Shown piece by piece: positions 40,345 to 49,322 of a stretch of DNA of 64,000 bases (position 1 is the first letter of the stretch; the number at the start of each line of letters is the position of its first letter). A program made the translations under genes and the position numbers. Where the stretch lies: positions 620,001 through 684,000 of the forward strand of contig NZ_CP030827.1 in the NCBI RefSeq assembly GCF_003597675.1, in the 5' to 3' direction. The stretch comes from Neorhizobium sp. NCHU2750 (GTDB taxonomy: Bacteria; Pseudomonadota; Alphaproteobacteria; Rhizobiales; Rhizobiaceae). The notes beneath the pieces were generated by a model. That model was given only the letters and a program-made list of their open reading frames with translations, searched no databases and was not told the origin of the DNA.

Positions 40345-42429
40345 ATGGGTCTTGAATGGATTGCGCTGGCGGTCTCGTCGATCGCCACGACACAGCTCGC
40401 CGCCACGGCGCTGTATCTCGGCACCTATGCCCTAGCCTATACCGGCCTCGCCTATGGCTCGATGCTGCTCAATGGGCTGGTGAACAAGACCGAGGTACCG
40501 AAGCCTGATGACGGGTCGTATAACCTCAAGCAGAACGTGCCGTCGCTCGCCTATGTCCTCGGCAAGACGAAGAAGGGCGGGGACTATGTCTTTCTCGAAG
40601 AAAAGGACGGGTGGGCTTATCACATTATCGTCTGGGCAGGCCATCGCATCAACGGCTTCACGCAGCACTACCTGCATGATGAACCCGTAACGCTTGGATT
40701 GGACGGATGGATCGCCAGCCCGGATCACTTCGAGGACCAGGTACAGATTCAGACGCGGCTGGGGACGAATGTCGGCGTTCCGTACAGCGACATTGTCACC
40801 AAGTTCCCCGACCTATGGACGAATAACCACCGTGGTGACGGGCTTGCCTCGATCATGATGGTGGTGACCGGCGTCCCGGCGGAGGATTATAGCGATGTCT
40901 TCCCGAACGGCATGCCGGAACATTCGGCGGTCGGCGAAGGCAGGGCGCTCTATGATCCACGCAAGGATAGCACGCAGGGCGGTTCGGGAAGCCATCGTTA
41001 CGACAATGAGGCTACCTGGCAATATTCGTCGAACCTCGCATTGATGCGCCTTTGGCATCTGTGCAATCCGGTCGGCGGCAAGCTGTCTTTCGAAGACATG
41101 TATATGCCGGAATGGATCAACGCCGCGAACGTCTGCGACCAGCAGGTGACCAATCGCAGCGGCGGGTCTGAGAACCGGTATCACGGCGGCTTCTGGTTCC
41201 GGGCCGAAAACAGTCCGACCGATGTCGGTGCCATCATGGACGATGCCGGCGAGATGGTCGTCTATGAGCGCGCTGATGGTCTGGTCGGCGTGCATGCCGG
41301 TGAATTCTTCGAGCCTGATATCCGGCTGGTGAAGTCCGACATCATCTCGATTAACATCAACAAGAACAAGGCGGATGCGAACACAGTGCTTGCCGTGCGC
41401 GGGCAGTATGTCAACCCCGACAATGCCTACAACACCGAAGACGCGGCGATCTATGGCGATCCCTATGCCGAAGCCGACGACCTGACGGAGAGGACGAAGA
41501 CCTATCAGAGTGAATGCGTCCAGTCCCACAACCACTGCCAGCGCAAGCAGAAGCTGACCTTTATCCGCACCAACGCGCGCAAGATCTCGCTGGTCGCGAC
41601 CTATGAAGCGGCCAAGAATGCGCCGTACCGCCGTTTCATCAAGGTTCACTATCCGCCTAAGGCTATTGAGGCGACCATCGAGATCATCGAGACGCCGCAG
41701 ATTGATCTGCAGGCAATGACGATCTCGCTTTCGGGCATCATCGTCGATGCGAGCCTTTATGATTTCGACGCCGCGACCGAGGAAGGGACGCCTGGCAATA
41801 TTGTCGAGATCAACGACAGCAGCGGCGTCCCGGAACCGGTCGGCGTCAGCATCTCGGTTATCAACGAGGTCGTTTCGGGCGGCTCCACGGCGGCGCGGAT
41901 CAAGGCCACGTGGACGCATTATTCGGACGCGCTGACATATCAGCTTCAGTGGGTCAGAACGGATGGGTCTTCCGCTGCCGAATCGGTCTACTCGACCGCT
42001 GGTGATGACGAGGTGTCGTCAGGTTATCTTGTCGATGGAGCCGAATACAAGGCGCGGCTGCGAGCGTGGGGGAGTACCACTAGTTCCGACTGGACGGACT
42101 ATGTCCCTCTGACCGCGACGGCTGATCCGGTGCCTCCGGACTCGGTGACGAATGCCTCGGTATCTGTCGATGACGACGATGCAACCTTCATCTGGACAGC
42201 GCCGAACAGCAGTAACTATTACGCCTGCCGGATCTATATCGGCCTGTCGGATACCTTCGCCAACGCGACCTTGATGGCCACGGAATACGGCGGTCCCGGT
42301 CTGGCTGATCAGCGGACCATCCTCAACATCGAAGACGGCCACGATTATTACGGTTGGCTCGTCGCCATCAATGCATCTGGCGTGGCAGCGCCGGCTGTCT
42401 CTGTCGGCATGTTCACTATCGCCGCCTGA
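40345..42429 (+). CDS. Tail tip / host specificity (J-like) protein
   Basis: A 694-residue protein. The N-terminus is hydrophobic (ALYLGTYALAYTGLAYGSMLLNGL) and is followed by a mixed tail-tip core (PEWINAANVCDQQV, NKADANTVLAVRGQYV). Two FN3-like beta domains lie at about 495-690 (RIKATWTHYSDALTYQLQWVR, ADPVPPDSVTNASVS). Position after the DUF6950 gene and size fit the central tip/J-like protein that contacts the host. Confidence 0.8.
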   Translation: MGLEWIALAVSSIATTQLAATALYLGTYALAYTGLAYGSMLLNGLVNKTEVPKPDDGSYNLKQNVPSLAYVLGKTKKGGDYVFLEEKDGWAYHIIVWAGHRINGFTQHYLHDEPVTLGLDGWIASPDHFEDQVQIQTRLGTNVGVPYSDIVTKFPDLWTNNHRGDGLASIMMVVTGVPAEDYSDVFPNGMPEHSAVGEGRALYDPRKDSTQGGSGSHRYDNEATWQYSSNLALMRLWHLCNPVGGKLSFEDMYMPEWINAANVCDQQVTNRSGGSENRYHGGFWFRAENSPTDVGAIMDDAGEMVVYERADGLVGVHAGEFFEPDIRLVKSDIISININKNKADANTVLAVRGQYVNPDNAYNTEDAAIYGDPYAEADDLTERTKTYQSECVQSHNHCQRKQKLTFIRTNARKISLVATYEAAKNAPYRRFIKVHYPPKAIEATIEIIETPQIDLQAMTISLSGIIVDASLYDFDAATEEGTPGNIVEINDSSGVPEPVGVSISVINEVVSGGSTAARIKATWTHYSDALTYQLQWVRTDGSSAAESVYSTAGDDEVSSGYLVDGAEYKARLRAWGSTTSSDWTDYVPLTATADPVPPDSVTNASVSVDDDDATFIWTAPNSSNYYACRIYIGLSDTFANATLMATEYGGPGLADQRTILNIEDGHDYYGWLVAINASGVAAPAVSVGMFTIAA

Positions 42430-42454
42430 TCAACTCTGAAAATCTGAACCTTTG

Positions 42455-42480
42455 CCCTGCGTTCTCGCGGGGCGCTTTTG
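42455..42480 (+). terminator. Possible terminator after tail tip gene
   Basis: CCCTGCG, TTCT loop, CGCGGGG (one G-U pair), then CGCTTTT. It lies between the tip and fibre genes and before the next start. Moderate strength. Confidence 0.45.
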
Positions 42481-42493
42481 CATGGGGAATGGC

Positions 42494-43270
42494 ATGGTCG
42501 ATATAACCGCAGCCGAAGTGTGGGACGATTATGTCTCCAGCGGCATTCCGTCTTCCGGGAAGAAAAAGCCGAAAAAGTCGGAGATCCGCAAGTGGGGTGC
42601 CTGGGTTGAATCCATTATCGGTGCTTTCACGTCGAATGGCGGTCTGATTTATACCAGCCTTACGACGTTGAACGCCGACCTCGCCCATGACGCCAACACA
42701 ATGGCGTGGGTTATTGATGGCACCACTAGTGGCATCTACATGAAGGTTGGCGCCTCTGGTACTGGTTCTTGGCTCCGGGTATCGAACCTTCCTTTTTCGT
42801 TCATCATTGGGTCGGACGTAGGATCTGGAACGGCTAATGCTATCTTGATCACTACAGATGTGCCGGTATCTGATGGTGCGATTATCGCATTCAGCCTTGC
42901 CAGAAGCACCACGTCTTCCCCTGTAACTGTTTCCATAAACAGCGGCTCCATTCTCACCATCAAGAGCAACCGTGGCTCAGATGTGTCCGGTCTATCGGCA
43001 GGCATGGAAGTTTGGGGCCGAATTCACTCATCCGACAGCACCTTCAGACTGATCAGCGATCAGGACGTATCGCTCCTAATCGATCAGGCCAAAGCCGAAT
43101 TGATCGATGCCGCCGAAGATATCCGCGACCAAGCAGCCGCTAGCGCAACCGCAGCCGCCGCATCCGCCACCCAAGCCCAGACTTACGCGGAGATGGTCGG
43201 CGCTGCTGTCTACGACTTCAACTTTGATAGCGACCCGGAAACTCCCGGTTACGACTGGAACGAGGAATAA
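42494..43270 (+). CDS. Phage tail fibre-associated protein
   Basis: A 258-residue protein, start MVDITAAEVWDDYVSS with GGGAA upstream. Beta-rich middle (SPVTVSINSGSILTIKSNRGSDVSGL) and an Ala/Gln-rich C-terminal helix (RDQAAASATAAAASATQAQTYAEMVGAAVYDFNFD), typical of a short fibre or fibre connector. Directly before the S74 fibre. Confidence 0.65.
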   Translation: MVDITAAEVWDDYVSSGIPSSGKKKPKKSEIRKWGAWVESIIGAFTSNGGLIYTSLTTLNADLAHDANTMAWVIDGTTSGIYMKVGASGTGSWLRVSNLPFSFIIGSDVGSGTANAILITTDVPVSDGAIIAFSLARSTTSSPVTVSINSGSILTIKSNRGSDVSGLSAGMEVWGRIHSSDSTFRLISDQDVSLLIDQAKAELIDAAEDIRDQAAASATAAAASATQAQTYAEMVGAAVYDFNFDSDPETPGYDWNEE

Positions 43271-43275
43271 TAAAG

Positions 43276-45408
43276 ATGACACGTGTACCCAGACAGTTGG
43301 CAGGGCTTGGCGCCTCCGACATCGCTGACGCTACGGCTTTCGATGTTTATATTGGTCCTTCGCGTGAGGTGACAGTTGATCCAACCCGTGGAATTTTGGC
43401 CCTTCATGACGGGTCTACGGCCGGCGGCAAGCAGTTCAGCATCAGTGATGACCTGCCAGACCCTGTCGCGTCCACCCTTTTGCGGCAGAAGTCTGACCTT
43501 TCTGGCTACGAGCCTATCACTGCTACACAGCTTCAGGATTTCACCACGAGCCTCTCATTCGCGGCTACGGCAGGCGGACTGCGTCAGTGGGGCACGCGAG
43601 TTGCAATCGGGCAGGGTGCGCTGGCAGCTATGCCGCAGTCCAGCGTCGGAAGTCAGGCACTCGTTGTTTTGGGAATGAATGCAGCGCCTGCTGCGACCGA
43701 CGCAAACGGCGGGGTGGTGATAGGTCATGACGCGCTGAAATACGCGGCAATCATCCCGTATCAGATTGTGGCGATCGGCCATCGCGTTATGCGTGATCTT
43801 ATGGCGTCGAGCACCAGTCTTAGCTCGGAGCCAGGGAACCGAAACACGGCGGTCGGCGCCCTGTCCTCGGTTTTCATGACGACTGGCTATCAAAACGTCT
43901 CTTATGGCCGGAACTCAGGTGGTGGCGTCTCCACCGGCTACCAGAACACTGCGCTTGGAACGGACGCATTGGGCGGCTACGGCCCCACTGGTCTCTCTGG
44001 CGAAATCCAGAATTACGCGCCTATTACCGGCTATCAGAATACTGCGGTGGGCTATCGGGCAGGTAAGAGCCAGCTTGGGGCGAATGAGAACACCCTCATG
44101 GGTGCCCGTGCCGGGAGCGCGCTCAAGAATGGCGGACTTAATACGGTAATTGGGTCGGGAGCCCTTATCAACGGCGAGTCCGCGAATGGCATCACAGGCA
44201 ATGTAATCAAGAGTTCTACCGTTCTTTCGTCGACATATGTTGTGTCTGGTTCCACGGTAACCCTTACAACGCCTTCGGCGCATGGGGCGGCGGTCGGCGA
44301 TACAATTCTTCTGACTTACGCATCCGGCCCCTGCTATGACAAAACGGCAGACACGGATGTTCCGGCTGTCGTTGTTTCTGTTCCGTCCACAACGACACTG
44401 ACGTTCGCTGCTGAGGCAGCAGCAGCGGGTAGCGGTAACTGCACCCTTAACCAGGTCATTGGTCAAACCGCAGGCAGCACGGTTACACAAGCTACAGTAG
44501 TGGGCCGGGGCGCCTTGTCGGCCTATCTCAACGGTCAGGGCGTCGTCGCAGTTGGGTATAGTGCATTCAACAATCTCCAGACAGGTAGCAATGGGGTTGC
44601 TGTCGGGCGTTTCGCCGGCTCGGTCAATGTCGATGGCACCAATAACACGAGTTATGGCGACAACGTTTCCTGCATCGGTCAGGGCTCTCGCGTATCGGGC
44701 ACCAACCAGTTGCAGTTGGGCGACACGGCCACCACGGTATACGCTCAGGCAGCCGTGCAGGTTAGATCCGACGAGCGCGATAAGGCAGATATCCGCGACA
44801 CGGTGCTGGGGCTTGACTTCCTGATGAAGCTTCGCCCGGTCGATTACCGATGGGACATGCGCGAAGACTATATCGAGCCGTTCCGCGATCCGCCTTCTCT
44901 GCCGGATATTGACCGTCCTGAGGGTCTTGAATCCCCGGGTGCTGAGCCCACCGACAAAACGAGCGAAGCCTATCAAGAGTGGGCCGCTCGCAGCGCAACG
45001 TACTCGGAAGACCTTGCCGCTTACAAGGAACTTCAATCCGCCTACGAGGCGGCGATGGCGTCCTACAACGAGGAACTTGCCGCTTGGCAGACCGAGAAGG
45101 ATGCTTATGACGCAACTTGGTCGGAATGGTTCAAGAACCCTACAAGGGACGGCTCGAAGAAGCGCGAACGCTTCCACCATGGCCTGATCGCGCAGGAGGT
45201 CAAGGCTGTGATGACGGATATGAGCGTTGATTTCGCTGGCCTGCAAGATCACTCAGTCAATGGCGGCAAAGACGTTCTGACCATGCGTTATGAGGAGCTT
45301 ATTCCGGCACTGCTCAAGGGCATGCAGGAACAGCAGGCGATGATTGTGGAACTTCAGGCGCAGGTGGCTGCGGTTCAGCAAGGGAGCCAAACGCCTCCCA
45401 TAGATTGA
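43276..45408 (+). CDS. Tail fibre with intramolecular chaperone (peptidase S74)
   Basis: A 710-residue trimeric fibre-like protein. An N-terminal anchor (FDVYIGPSREVTVDPTRGILALHDG), a long beta-helix-like body with repeated T-A-V-G units (TAVGYRAGKSQLGANENTL...), then a C-terminal S74 chaperone domain: SDERDKADI with catalytic Ser498 and FHHGLIAQEVKAV. A Tyr/Ala/Glu-rich coiled insertion (about 565-620) splits the S74 domain. Chaperone self-cleavage after trimer folding is expected. Host receptor binding likely. Confidence 0.88.
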   Translation: MTRVPRQLAGLGASDIADATAFDVYIGPSREVTVDPTRGILALHDGSTAGGKQFSISDDLPDPVASTLLRQKSDLSGYEPITATQLQDFTTSLSFAATAGGLRQWGTRVAIGQGALAAMPQSSVGSQALVVLGMNAAPAATDANGGVVIGHDALKYAAIIPYQIVAIGHRVMRDLMASSTSLSSEPGNRNTAVGALSSVFMTTGYQNVSYGRNSGGGVSTGYQNTALGTDALGGYGPTGLSGEIQNYAPITGYQNTAVGYRAGKSQLGANENTLMGARAGSALKNGGLNTVIGSGALINGESANGITGNVIKSSTVLSSTYVVSGSTVTLTTPSAHGAAVGDTILLTYASGPCYDKTADTDVPAVVVSVPSTTTLTFAAEAAAAGSGNCTLNQVIGQTAGSTVTQATVVGRGALSAYLNGQGVVAVGYSAFNNLQTGSNGVAVGRFAGSVNVDGTNNTSYGDNVSCIGQGSRVSGTNQLQLGDTATTVYAQAAVQVRSDERDKADIRDTVLGLDFLMKLRPVDYRWDMREDYIEPFRDPPSLPDIDRPEGLESPGAEPTDKTSEAYQEWAARSATYSEDLAAYKELQSAYEAAMASYNEELAAWQTEKDAYDATWSEWFKNPTRDGSKKRERFHHGLIAQEVKAVMTDMSVDFAGLQDHSVNGGKDVLTMRYEELIPALLKGMQEQQAMIVELQAQVAAVQQGSQTPPID

Positions 45409-46159
45409 TCCGCTTCGGGTTCCACGGCCTGAGATCCGGAGCGCGCTCTCTCAGTTGATCAGCGAAGCGGTCAGGCTCATCAAAATCCATTCCGGCGAGA
45501 TCCTTGAAGCTAAAACTCCACCACTTAAGGTCGAGAAGGTTCTCGAATATGTTAGGTGAGAACCTGTGCCTGATGAATCTAGCGGGTACGCCGCCTACAA
45601 CAGAATAAGGTGCGACATCCTTCGTAACAACGGCACCTGTGGCAATGATGGCGCCGTCGCCGATAGTTATCCCACGCGCTATACGTACGTCGGCGCCAAT
45701 CCAGACGTCGTTTCCTATTGTCGGCATTAGCTTCTGTTTATTACGCACCGAGACAAACTCGCCAATGCCGAAATCTTTATATGCCTGTCGAACCCATCGA
45801 GTTTCGGCGTTGCATACCATTAAACTGGTTGTTACCGCCTCGGCTGGGTGACCCCACCCAAAAACTTCGACGTTTCTGGCAATCGAACAATACCTTCCAA
45901 CCTTGATGTCAAGTGGAAGACCGGAGGCGCTGTAAGAAAACGCGCCAAAATTAAGGATCGAAAAACCAACTTCACGGAACGTGACGTATGGCTCTACAAC
46001 AGTTTTCTTGTGGATCGTTAGTCTGTCGCCGACCTTCCAGCGGCGCTTAGCCCCTGGCTTCTTTTGCTCGTCATCGTAGACACGTATGCGATCAAGAAAT
46101 TGCAAAACTTCGTCGTCAACTACGACTTTGAAAACCTTACCTTCGTCTTTTAAATGCAT
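45314..46159 (-). CDS. CatB-like O-acetyltransferase (lysogenic conversion candidate)
   Basis: A 281-residue left-handed beta-helix acetyltransferase (hexapeptide repeats; IGNDVWIGADVRIARGITIGDGAIIATGAVVTKDV) with His in GWGHPAEAV. It is on the opposite strand to the late genes and overlaps the fibre gene by 95 bases tail to tail. Such prophage genes often O-acetylate LPS or capsule. The start ATG at 46159 was chosen over a TTG 9 bases earlier. Confidence 0.8.
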   Translation of the reverse strand: MHLKDEGKVFKVVVDDEVLQFLDRIRVYDDEQKKPGAKRRWKVGDRLTIHKKTVVEPYVTFREVGFSILNFGAFSYSASGLPLDIKVGRYCSIARNVEVFGWGHPAEAVTTSLMVCNAETRWVRQAYKDFGIGEFVSVRNKQKLMPTIGNDVWIGADVRIARGITIGDGAIIATGAVVTKDVAPYSVVGGVPARFIRHRFSPNIFENLLDLKWWSFSFKDLAGMDFDEPDRFADQLRERAPDLRPWNPKRINLWEAFGSLAEPQPPAPEVPQSSPAVPACP

Positions 46160-46254
46160 CTCACACAACTAGCCCCCAGGTTGTGCTGGCACGCTAGACG
46201 AGTTCATGCGGGTGGCGCAAGTACAACTTTTCCTAATTAATTTCGGAGGAGCCC

Positions 46255-46593
46255 ATGAACCGGGAGAAGCCCGCGCCTGTGAAGGCAGCGGTGAAGCGGA
46301 GCTTTGTCTCCTCGCTGGATGTGTTCGGCCTTGAGCCGGTGGAACACTTCGGCCGCGTCTTCAAGAAAGCGTGGTCGATCCGGCTCAATCTTCTCGCCGG
46401 CTTCTTCGCCGGCTTGGAAATCGCTCTCCCCATCCTCGATCAATGGATCGTCATTCCTCGCGGCCTCTTCGCCGCCATGTCGGGCTTCACCGCCATGGCC
46501 AGCACCGTCGCGCGCCTCGTCGCCCAACGCTCTGTTTCCAATCCACCCAAGGACGAACCGAATGCCGACACAGCCCCTCAACCAAAAGTCTAA
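46255..46593 (+). CDS. Holin-like two-segment membrane protein
   Basis: A 112-residue protein with strong ribosome site GGAGGAGCCC. It has a conserved-looking RSFVSSLDVFGLEPVEHFGRVFKKAWSIRL part and two hydrophobic segments (LLAGFFAGLEIALPIL and GLFAAMSGFTAMASTVARLV). Placed directly before the lysozyme gene, it is the likely holin. Family assignment not certain. Confidence 0.6.
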   Translation: MNREKPAPVKAAVKRSFVSSLDVFGLEPVEHFGRVFKKAWSIRLNLLAGFFAGLEIALPILDQWIVIPRGLFAAMSGFTAMASTVARLVAQRSVSNPPKDEPNADTAPQPKV

Positions 46594-47155
46594 GCGCGCC
46601 GCCGCTGCCATTGCCGGGATTGCGGCCGTCTCCGTTGGAGGGATGGTGGCTCTCTTCGGCGGTGAGAAGCCTGTCCATGATGATGTTGCCCTTGCCAGCG
46701 CGGCGCTCGTCCAGCCGTGGGAAGGGCGATCGCTGAAGGCTTACCTCGATACGATCGCAAAGCCGCCCGTCTGGACGATCTGCGACGGCGACACGACGAA
46801 CGTGAAGGCTGGCACTATCGAGACGCCACAGGGCTGCAACAGGCGCCTGGCTGTGAAGATGGAGCGGGACTACCGGGCGCCGCTCACTCAGTGCATCAAC
46901 GGATGGGAAGGTCGGCCGATCGCATGGCGGGCGATGATGCTTTCCCTTTCCTGGAACATCGGAACCGGTGCTGCCTGTAATTCGACGGCGGCAAAGCTCG
47001 GTCGGGCCGGGCAGTACCTTGCCAGCTGCAACGCTGCCACGGCGTTCAACAAGGCTGGCGGCAAGGTCATCATCGGCATCGTCCGGCGCCGGGAGAACGG
47101 GGACGCTACTCGGATCGGGGAAGGCGAGCTTTGCGCAACCGGGGTGAGCGGCTGA
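46562..47155 (+). CDS. Endolysin (GH24 lysozyme) with signal-anchor-release N-terminus
   Basis: A 197-residue lysozyme, start MPTQPLNQKSKR inside the holin-like gene. A basic start is followed by a Gly/Ala-rich weakly hydrophobic segment (AAAAIAGIAAVSVGGMVALFGG, residues 13-34), the mark of signal-anchor-release endolysins. The catalytic part has WEGRSLKAYLD (Glu54, Asp63) and WTICDGDT. It should reach the periplasm through Sec and be activated when released from the membrane. Confidence 0.88.
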   Translation: MPTQPLNQKSKRAAAAIAGIAAVSVGGMVALFGGEKPVHDDVALASAALVQPWEGRSLKAYLDTIAKPPVWTICDGDTTNVKAGTIETPQGCNRRLAVKMERDYRAPLTQCINGWEGRPIAWRAMMLSLSWNIGTGAACNSTAAKLGRAGQYLASCNAATAFNKAGGKVIIGIVRRRENGDATRIGEGELCATGVSG

Positions 47156-47559
47156 TGTTCAAAAACCTCTCCGACATCATCAAGATCCCACTGGCGGTTA
47201 TCGCCGGCATCATCATCGCTGCTGTCTTCCTCCTGTTCTTCTACGAGGGCCTGAGCCTGCCGATCATCGGTCAGGTGATTGATGGCCGGGTGGCGAGGGC
47301 TGAGAAGGCCGCGACGGCCGACATGGTCAAGCAAGCCGATCTCGACACGGCAAACGGCCTCCTTCTCAAAGCTCAGCGGGAAGCCGCGTTCAACGCCTCC
47401 ATGGCGCGCTCTGCTCAGCAGCAGGCCAGCCAGGCCCAATCCGATCTCCAGACAGCAATGGAAAAGCACGATGCTGCAGCAGCCAAAGACGAAGCCGAAC
47501 ACCCTGACGACGGCGGCCGCTGGTCTCCTGCTGATAGTGATTGGCGGATGCGCCACTGA
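47155..47559 (+). CDS. i-spanin (Rz-like)
   Basis: A 134-residue protein with N-terminal membrane anchor (IPLAVIAGIIIAAVFLLFFY) and a periplasmic coiled coil (AQREAAFNASMARSAQQQASQAQSDLQTAMEKHDAAAAK). Follows the endolysin with one-base overlap and overlaps the lipoprotein gene at 47471. Works with the o-spanin to fuse membranes at lysis. Confidence 0.75.
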   Translation: MFKNLSDIIKIPLAVIAGIIIAAVFLLFFYEGLSLPIIGQVIDGRVARAEKAATADMVKQADLDTANGLLLKAQREAAFNASMARSAQQQASQAQSDLQTAMEKHDAAAAKDEAEHPDDGGRWSPADSDWRMRH

Positions 47560-47803
47560 TCAGCAGGCCTACAGCACGGCAGTGGTGACGAAGGCCATAG
47601 CCGAAGCGCCTACCAATCTACCCGACTGGCCGGCGCAGTGCAGCGCCGACATGCCGGTGGTAGTGCCGAAGGACGGCGAAAAGTTCCGGTTCATTCAGGA
47701 TCGGTGGGAGATCGTCCGCGATAACGAGAACAAGAAGAACGCCTGGTGCAGCCAGTTCTACGCCGATGCCAAGGCCAATGCGGCGGGTGGCGTCCAGAAA
47801 TAA
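47471..47803 (+). CDS. o-spanin (Rz1-like lipoprotein)
   Basis: A 110-residue protein that starts inside the i-spanin gene in another frame (ATG 47471). A signal peptide with lipobox LLLIVIGGCAT makes it an outer-membrane lipoprotein. The rest holds Pro/Trp-rich and Cys segments (DWPAQCSADMP, NAWCSQFYADAK), longer than lambda Rz1. Overlap of o-spanin within i-spanin is a known spanin arrangement. Confidence 0.75.
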   Translation: MLQQPKTKPNTLTTAAAGLLLIVIGGCATDQQAYSTAVVTKAIAEAPTNLPDWPAQCSADMPVVVPKDGEKFRFIQDRWEIVRDNENKKNAWCSQFYADAKANAAGGVQK

Positions 47804-47827
47804 TCGTCTCCAGCAAAAGAGGATCGC

Positions 47828-49078
47828 ATGGCCAAGAAAGTCTACCTCATTACGAGGCGCGGGCTTGCGTACCGCGTTTCTACATCGCCGCCCGCAGAGG
47901 GTGAGCATGGCGTCCTTTTCGAAAGCGAGAATGGTATCGCTTGGGATGCCTCCGAAATACAGGGCGGTGGGGTGATATACCCATCGTGGGTCTCTGTCGC
48001 CGACGATGGATCGAGACCGTTGGTTTCGGCTAATCCGACGCTCGGGCAGTATTGGGTCAACGGTATCACCTACACCAGCAAGGCGGAGTTCGAAGCTGCC
48101 GAACTGGCGGCAGTACTCGCCAACGGATACCAGTCGATGACGTTGGTCGCTTGGTATACGACCCCCGCCAATCACTCTGCTGTGCAGGTGATCTGGACGC
48201 TCTCAGATGGAACGACATCCAACCGGATCGCCAATAGGCGTCAGGTGTCTCCGAATATAGCCCTCAACGTAGGTTTCGGTGGTGTCGAACAGGCCGGCAC
48301 CTCCGGCATATCTGTCGGTAATGCGGCTCAGTCTGCCGATAGCACTGCGATCAGAACAGCATTTGGTTGGGCGCTGAATGACCTTATAGTTTCAGTTGCC
48401 GGTGCTGGTACCTCCGATCTCTCTGCATCGATCCCAACGGGGCTCAATAACATCGTCCGCCTATCGAACTATGACACGGTTTGCACGCGCTACGATATTT
48501 GGCCCTCCAAACTATCGACTCTTGAAACGCTATCTTGGACAGCGGCAGATAACGCTCTGATGGCCAACGGTGACAGCTTCGTTGAAGGTGGCGTAAATGG
48601 CGGTCCTGTCTTCCCGTCAATTTTGCAGTCTACGTCCGGTCGAACCGTTCTGAATTATGGCAAGGGCGGCAACACCATCGAGCAAATCATGGCACGGCAA
48701 ACGCGCTCTCCGCGTGCCAAGAACTTTACGCAGATCATCTGGGATGGCGATCAGAACGGGATTGTTTCAGTCTCCGATTACATCGCCAAGATCAAGGCTG
48801 GCATGGCGGGATACGGCAAATTCATCATCCTCCCGCCATTTGTCGATCGGGGGCAGACCGATGTCTCGCAGGAAGTCGCAATTCGTGACGCCATGGTAGC
48901 TGAGTTTGGCAGCAAGGTTCTCGATTGGCGAGATTTTGCAACTCTCGACGGTAACGGCAACCCGACAGACGCGATGTACTTCAAAACCGATGGTACGGAC
49001 AACATCCACGGTTCGACCGCCCTGATGAACGCTGCTGCAACAGCGGTCGTGAATAAGCTTACGGCTTTGAGCTATTAA
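47828..49078 (+). CDS. SGNH-hydrolase-like virion or spike protein
   Basis: A 416-residue protein. N-terminal ruler-like part (KKVYLITRRGLAYRVSTSP...). C-terminal SGNH hydrolase fold with block I NGDSF (Ser250), a Gly-Asn-Thr block (YGKGGNTIEQI) and block V DNIH (Asp391, His394). SGNH enzymes remove acyl groups, for instance acetyl from polysaccharide. It follows the lysis genes, where fibre and spike genes of some phages lie. Possible deacetylase acting on host surface sugar. Confidence 0.72.
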   Translation: MAKKVYLITRRGLAYRVSTSPPAEGEHGVLFESENGIAWDASEIQGGGVIYPSWVSVADDGSRPLVSANPTLGQYWVNGITYTSKAEFEAAELAAVLANGYQSMTLVAWYTTPANHSAVQVIWTLSDGTTSNRIANRRQVSPNIALNVGFGGVEQAGTSGISVGNAAQSADSTAIRTAFGWALNDLIVSVAGAGTSDLSASIPTGLNNIVRLSNYDTVCTRYDIWPSKLSTLETLSWTAADNALMANGDSFVEGGVNGGPVFPSILQSTSGRTVLNYGKGGNTIEQIMARQTRSPRAKNFTQIIWDGDQNGIVSVSDYIAKIKAGMAGYGKFIILPPFVDRGQTDVSQEVAIRDAMVAEFGSKVLDWRDFATLDGNGNPTDAMYFKTDGTDNIHGSTALMNAAATAVVNKLTALSY

Positions 49079-49096
49079 CCCACCGCCCTAACATCA

Positions 49097-49114
49097 AAAG
49101 CGATATCGGTTATT
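49097..49114 (+). repeat. Left copy of GATATC-centred direct repeat
   Basis: AAAGCGATATCGGTTATT, differing at one base from 49321-49338. It lies downstream of the ribbon-helix-helix gene and may be a second operator or a transposition-like footprint. Confidence 0.45.
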
Positions 49115-49322
49115 CCTTCGGCGGCGTTTCTTCTCGCTGCCGAAGGGCTTCAAGAACAGCCTCGCGGATGAACTCGGCACGCTTCTGCTTGCCGACGATC
49201 GCATCGATACGATCCGGCACGTCAGCCGGGAGCCGGACTAGAACCGGTGTTACGTTCAGTGGTGGTCGCCCCATTCTTGCTGGCGTATCCGATATCGGAA
49301 AGTTCGTCAATTTGGCCTCCAA
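49110..49322 (-). CDS. Ribbon-helix-helix (CopG-like) regulator
   Basis: A 70-residue protein. The segment PVLVRLPADVPDRIDAIVGKQKRAEFIREAVLEAL is a CopG-type ribbon-helix-helix. It is reverse-strand between late genes. A 14-bp perfect palindrome (AAGCGATATCGCTT) begins at its first base, and two more palindromes lie nearby, so autoregulation is likely. No toxin partner is visible beside it. Confidence 0.75.
   Translation of the reverse strand: MEAKLTNFPISDTPARMGRPPLNVTPVLVRLPADVPDRIDAIVGKQKRAEFIREAVLEALRQREETPPKE
49288..49299. promoter_or_regulatory. GATATC palindrome inside RHH gene
   Basis: TCCGATATCGGA, perfect 12-bp palindrome within the first codons of the regulator gene. It shares the CGATATCG core with the upstream operator candidates. 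Confidence 0.4.

Noticed and set aside
43915..45252. 445-codon reverse frame over the fibre gene
   Set aside because: Arg/Cys-rich and featureless; the forward frame has S74 motifs.
49110..49322. RHH gene as antitoxin of a toxin-antitoxin pair
   Set aside because: No small toxin-like gene overlaps or follows it on either strand.
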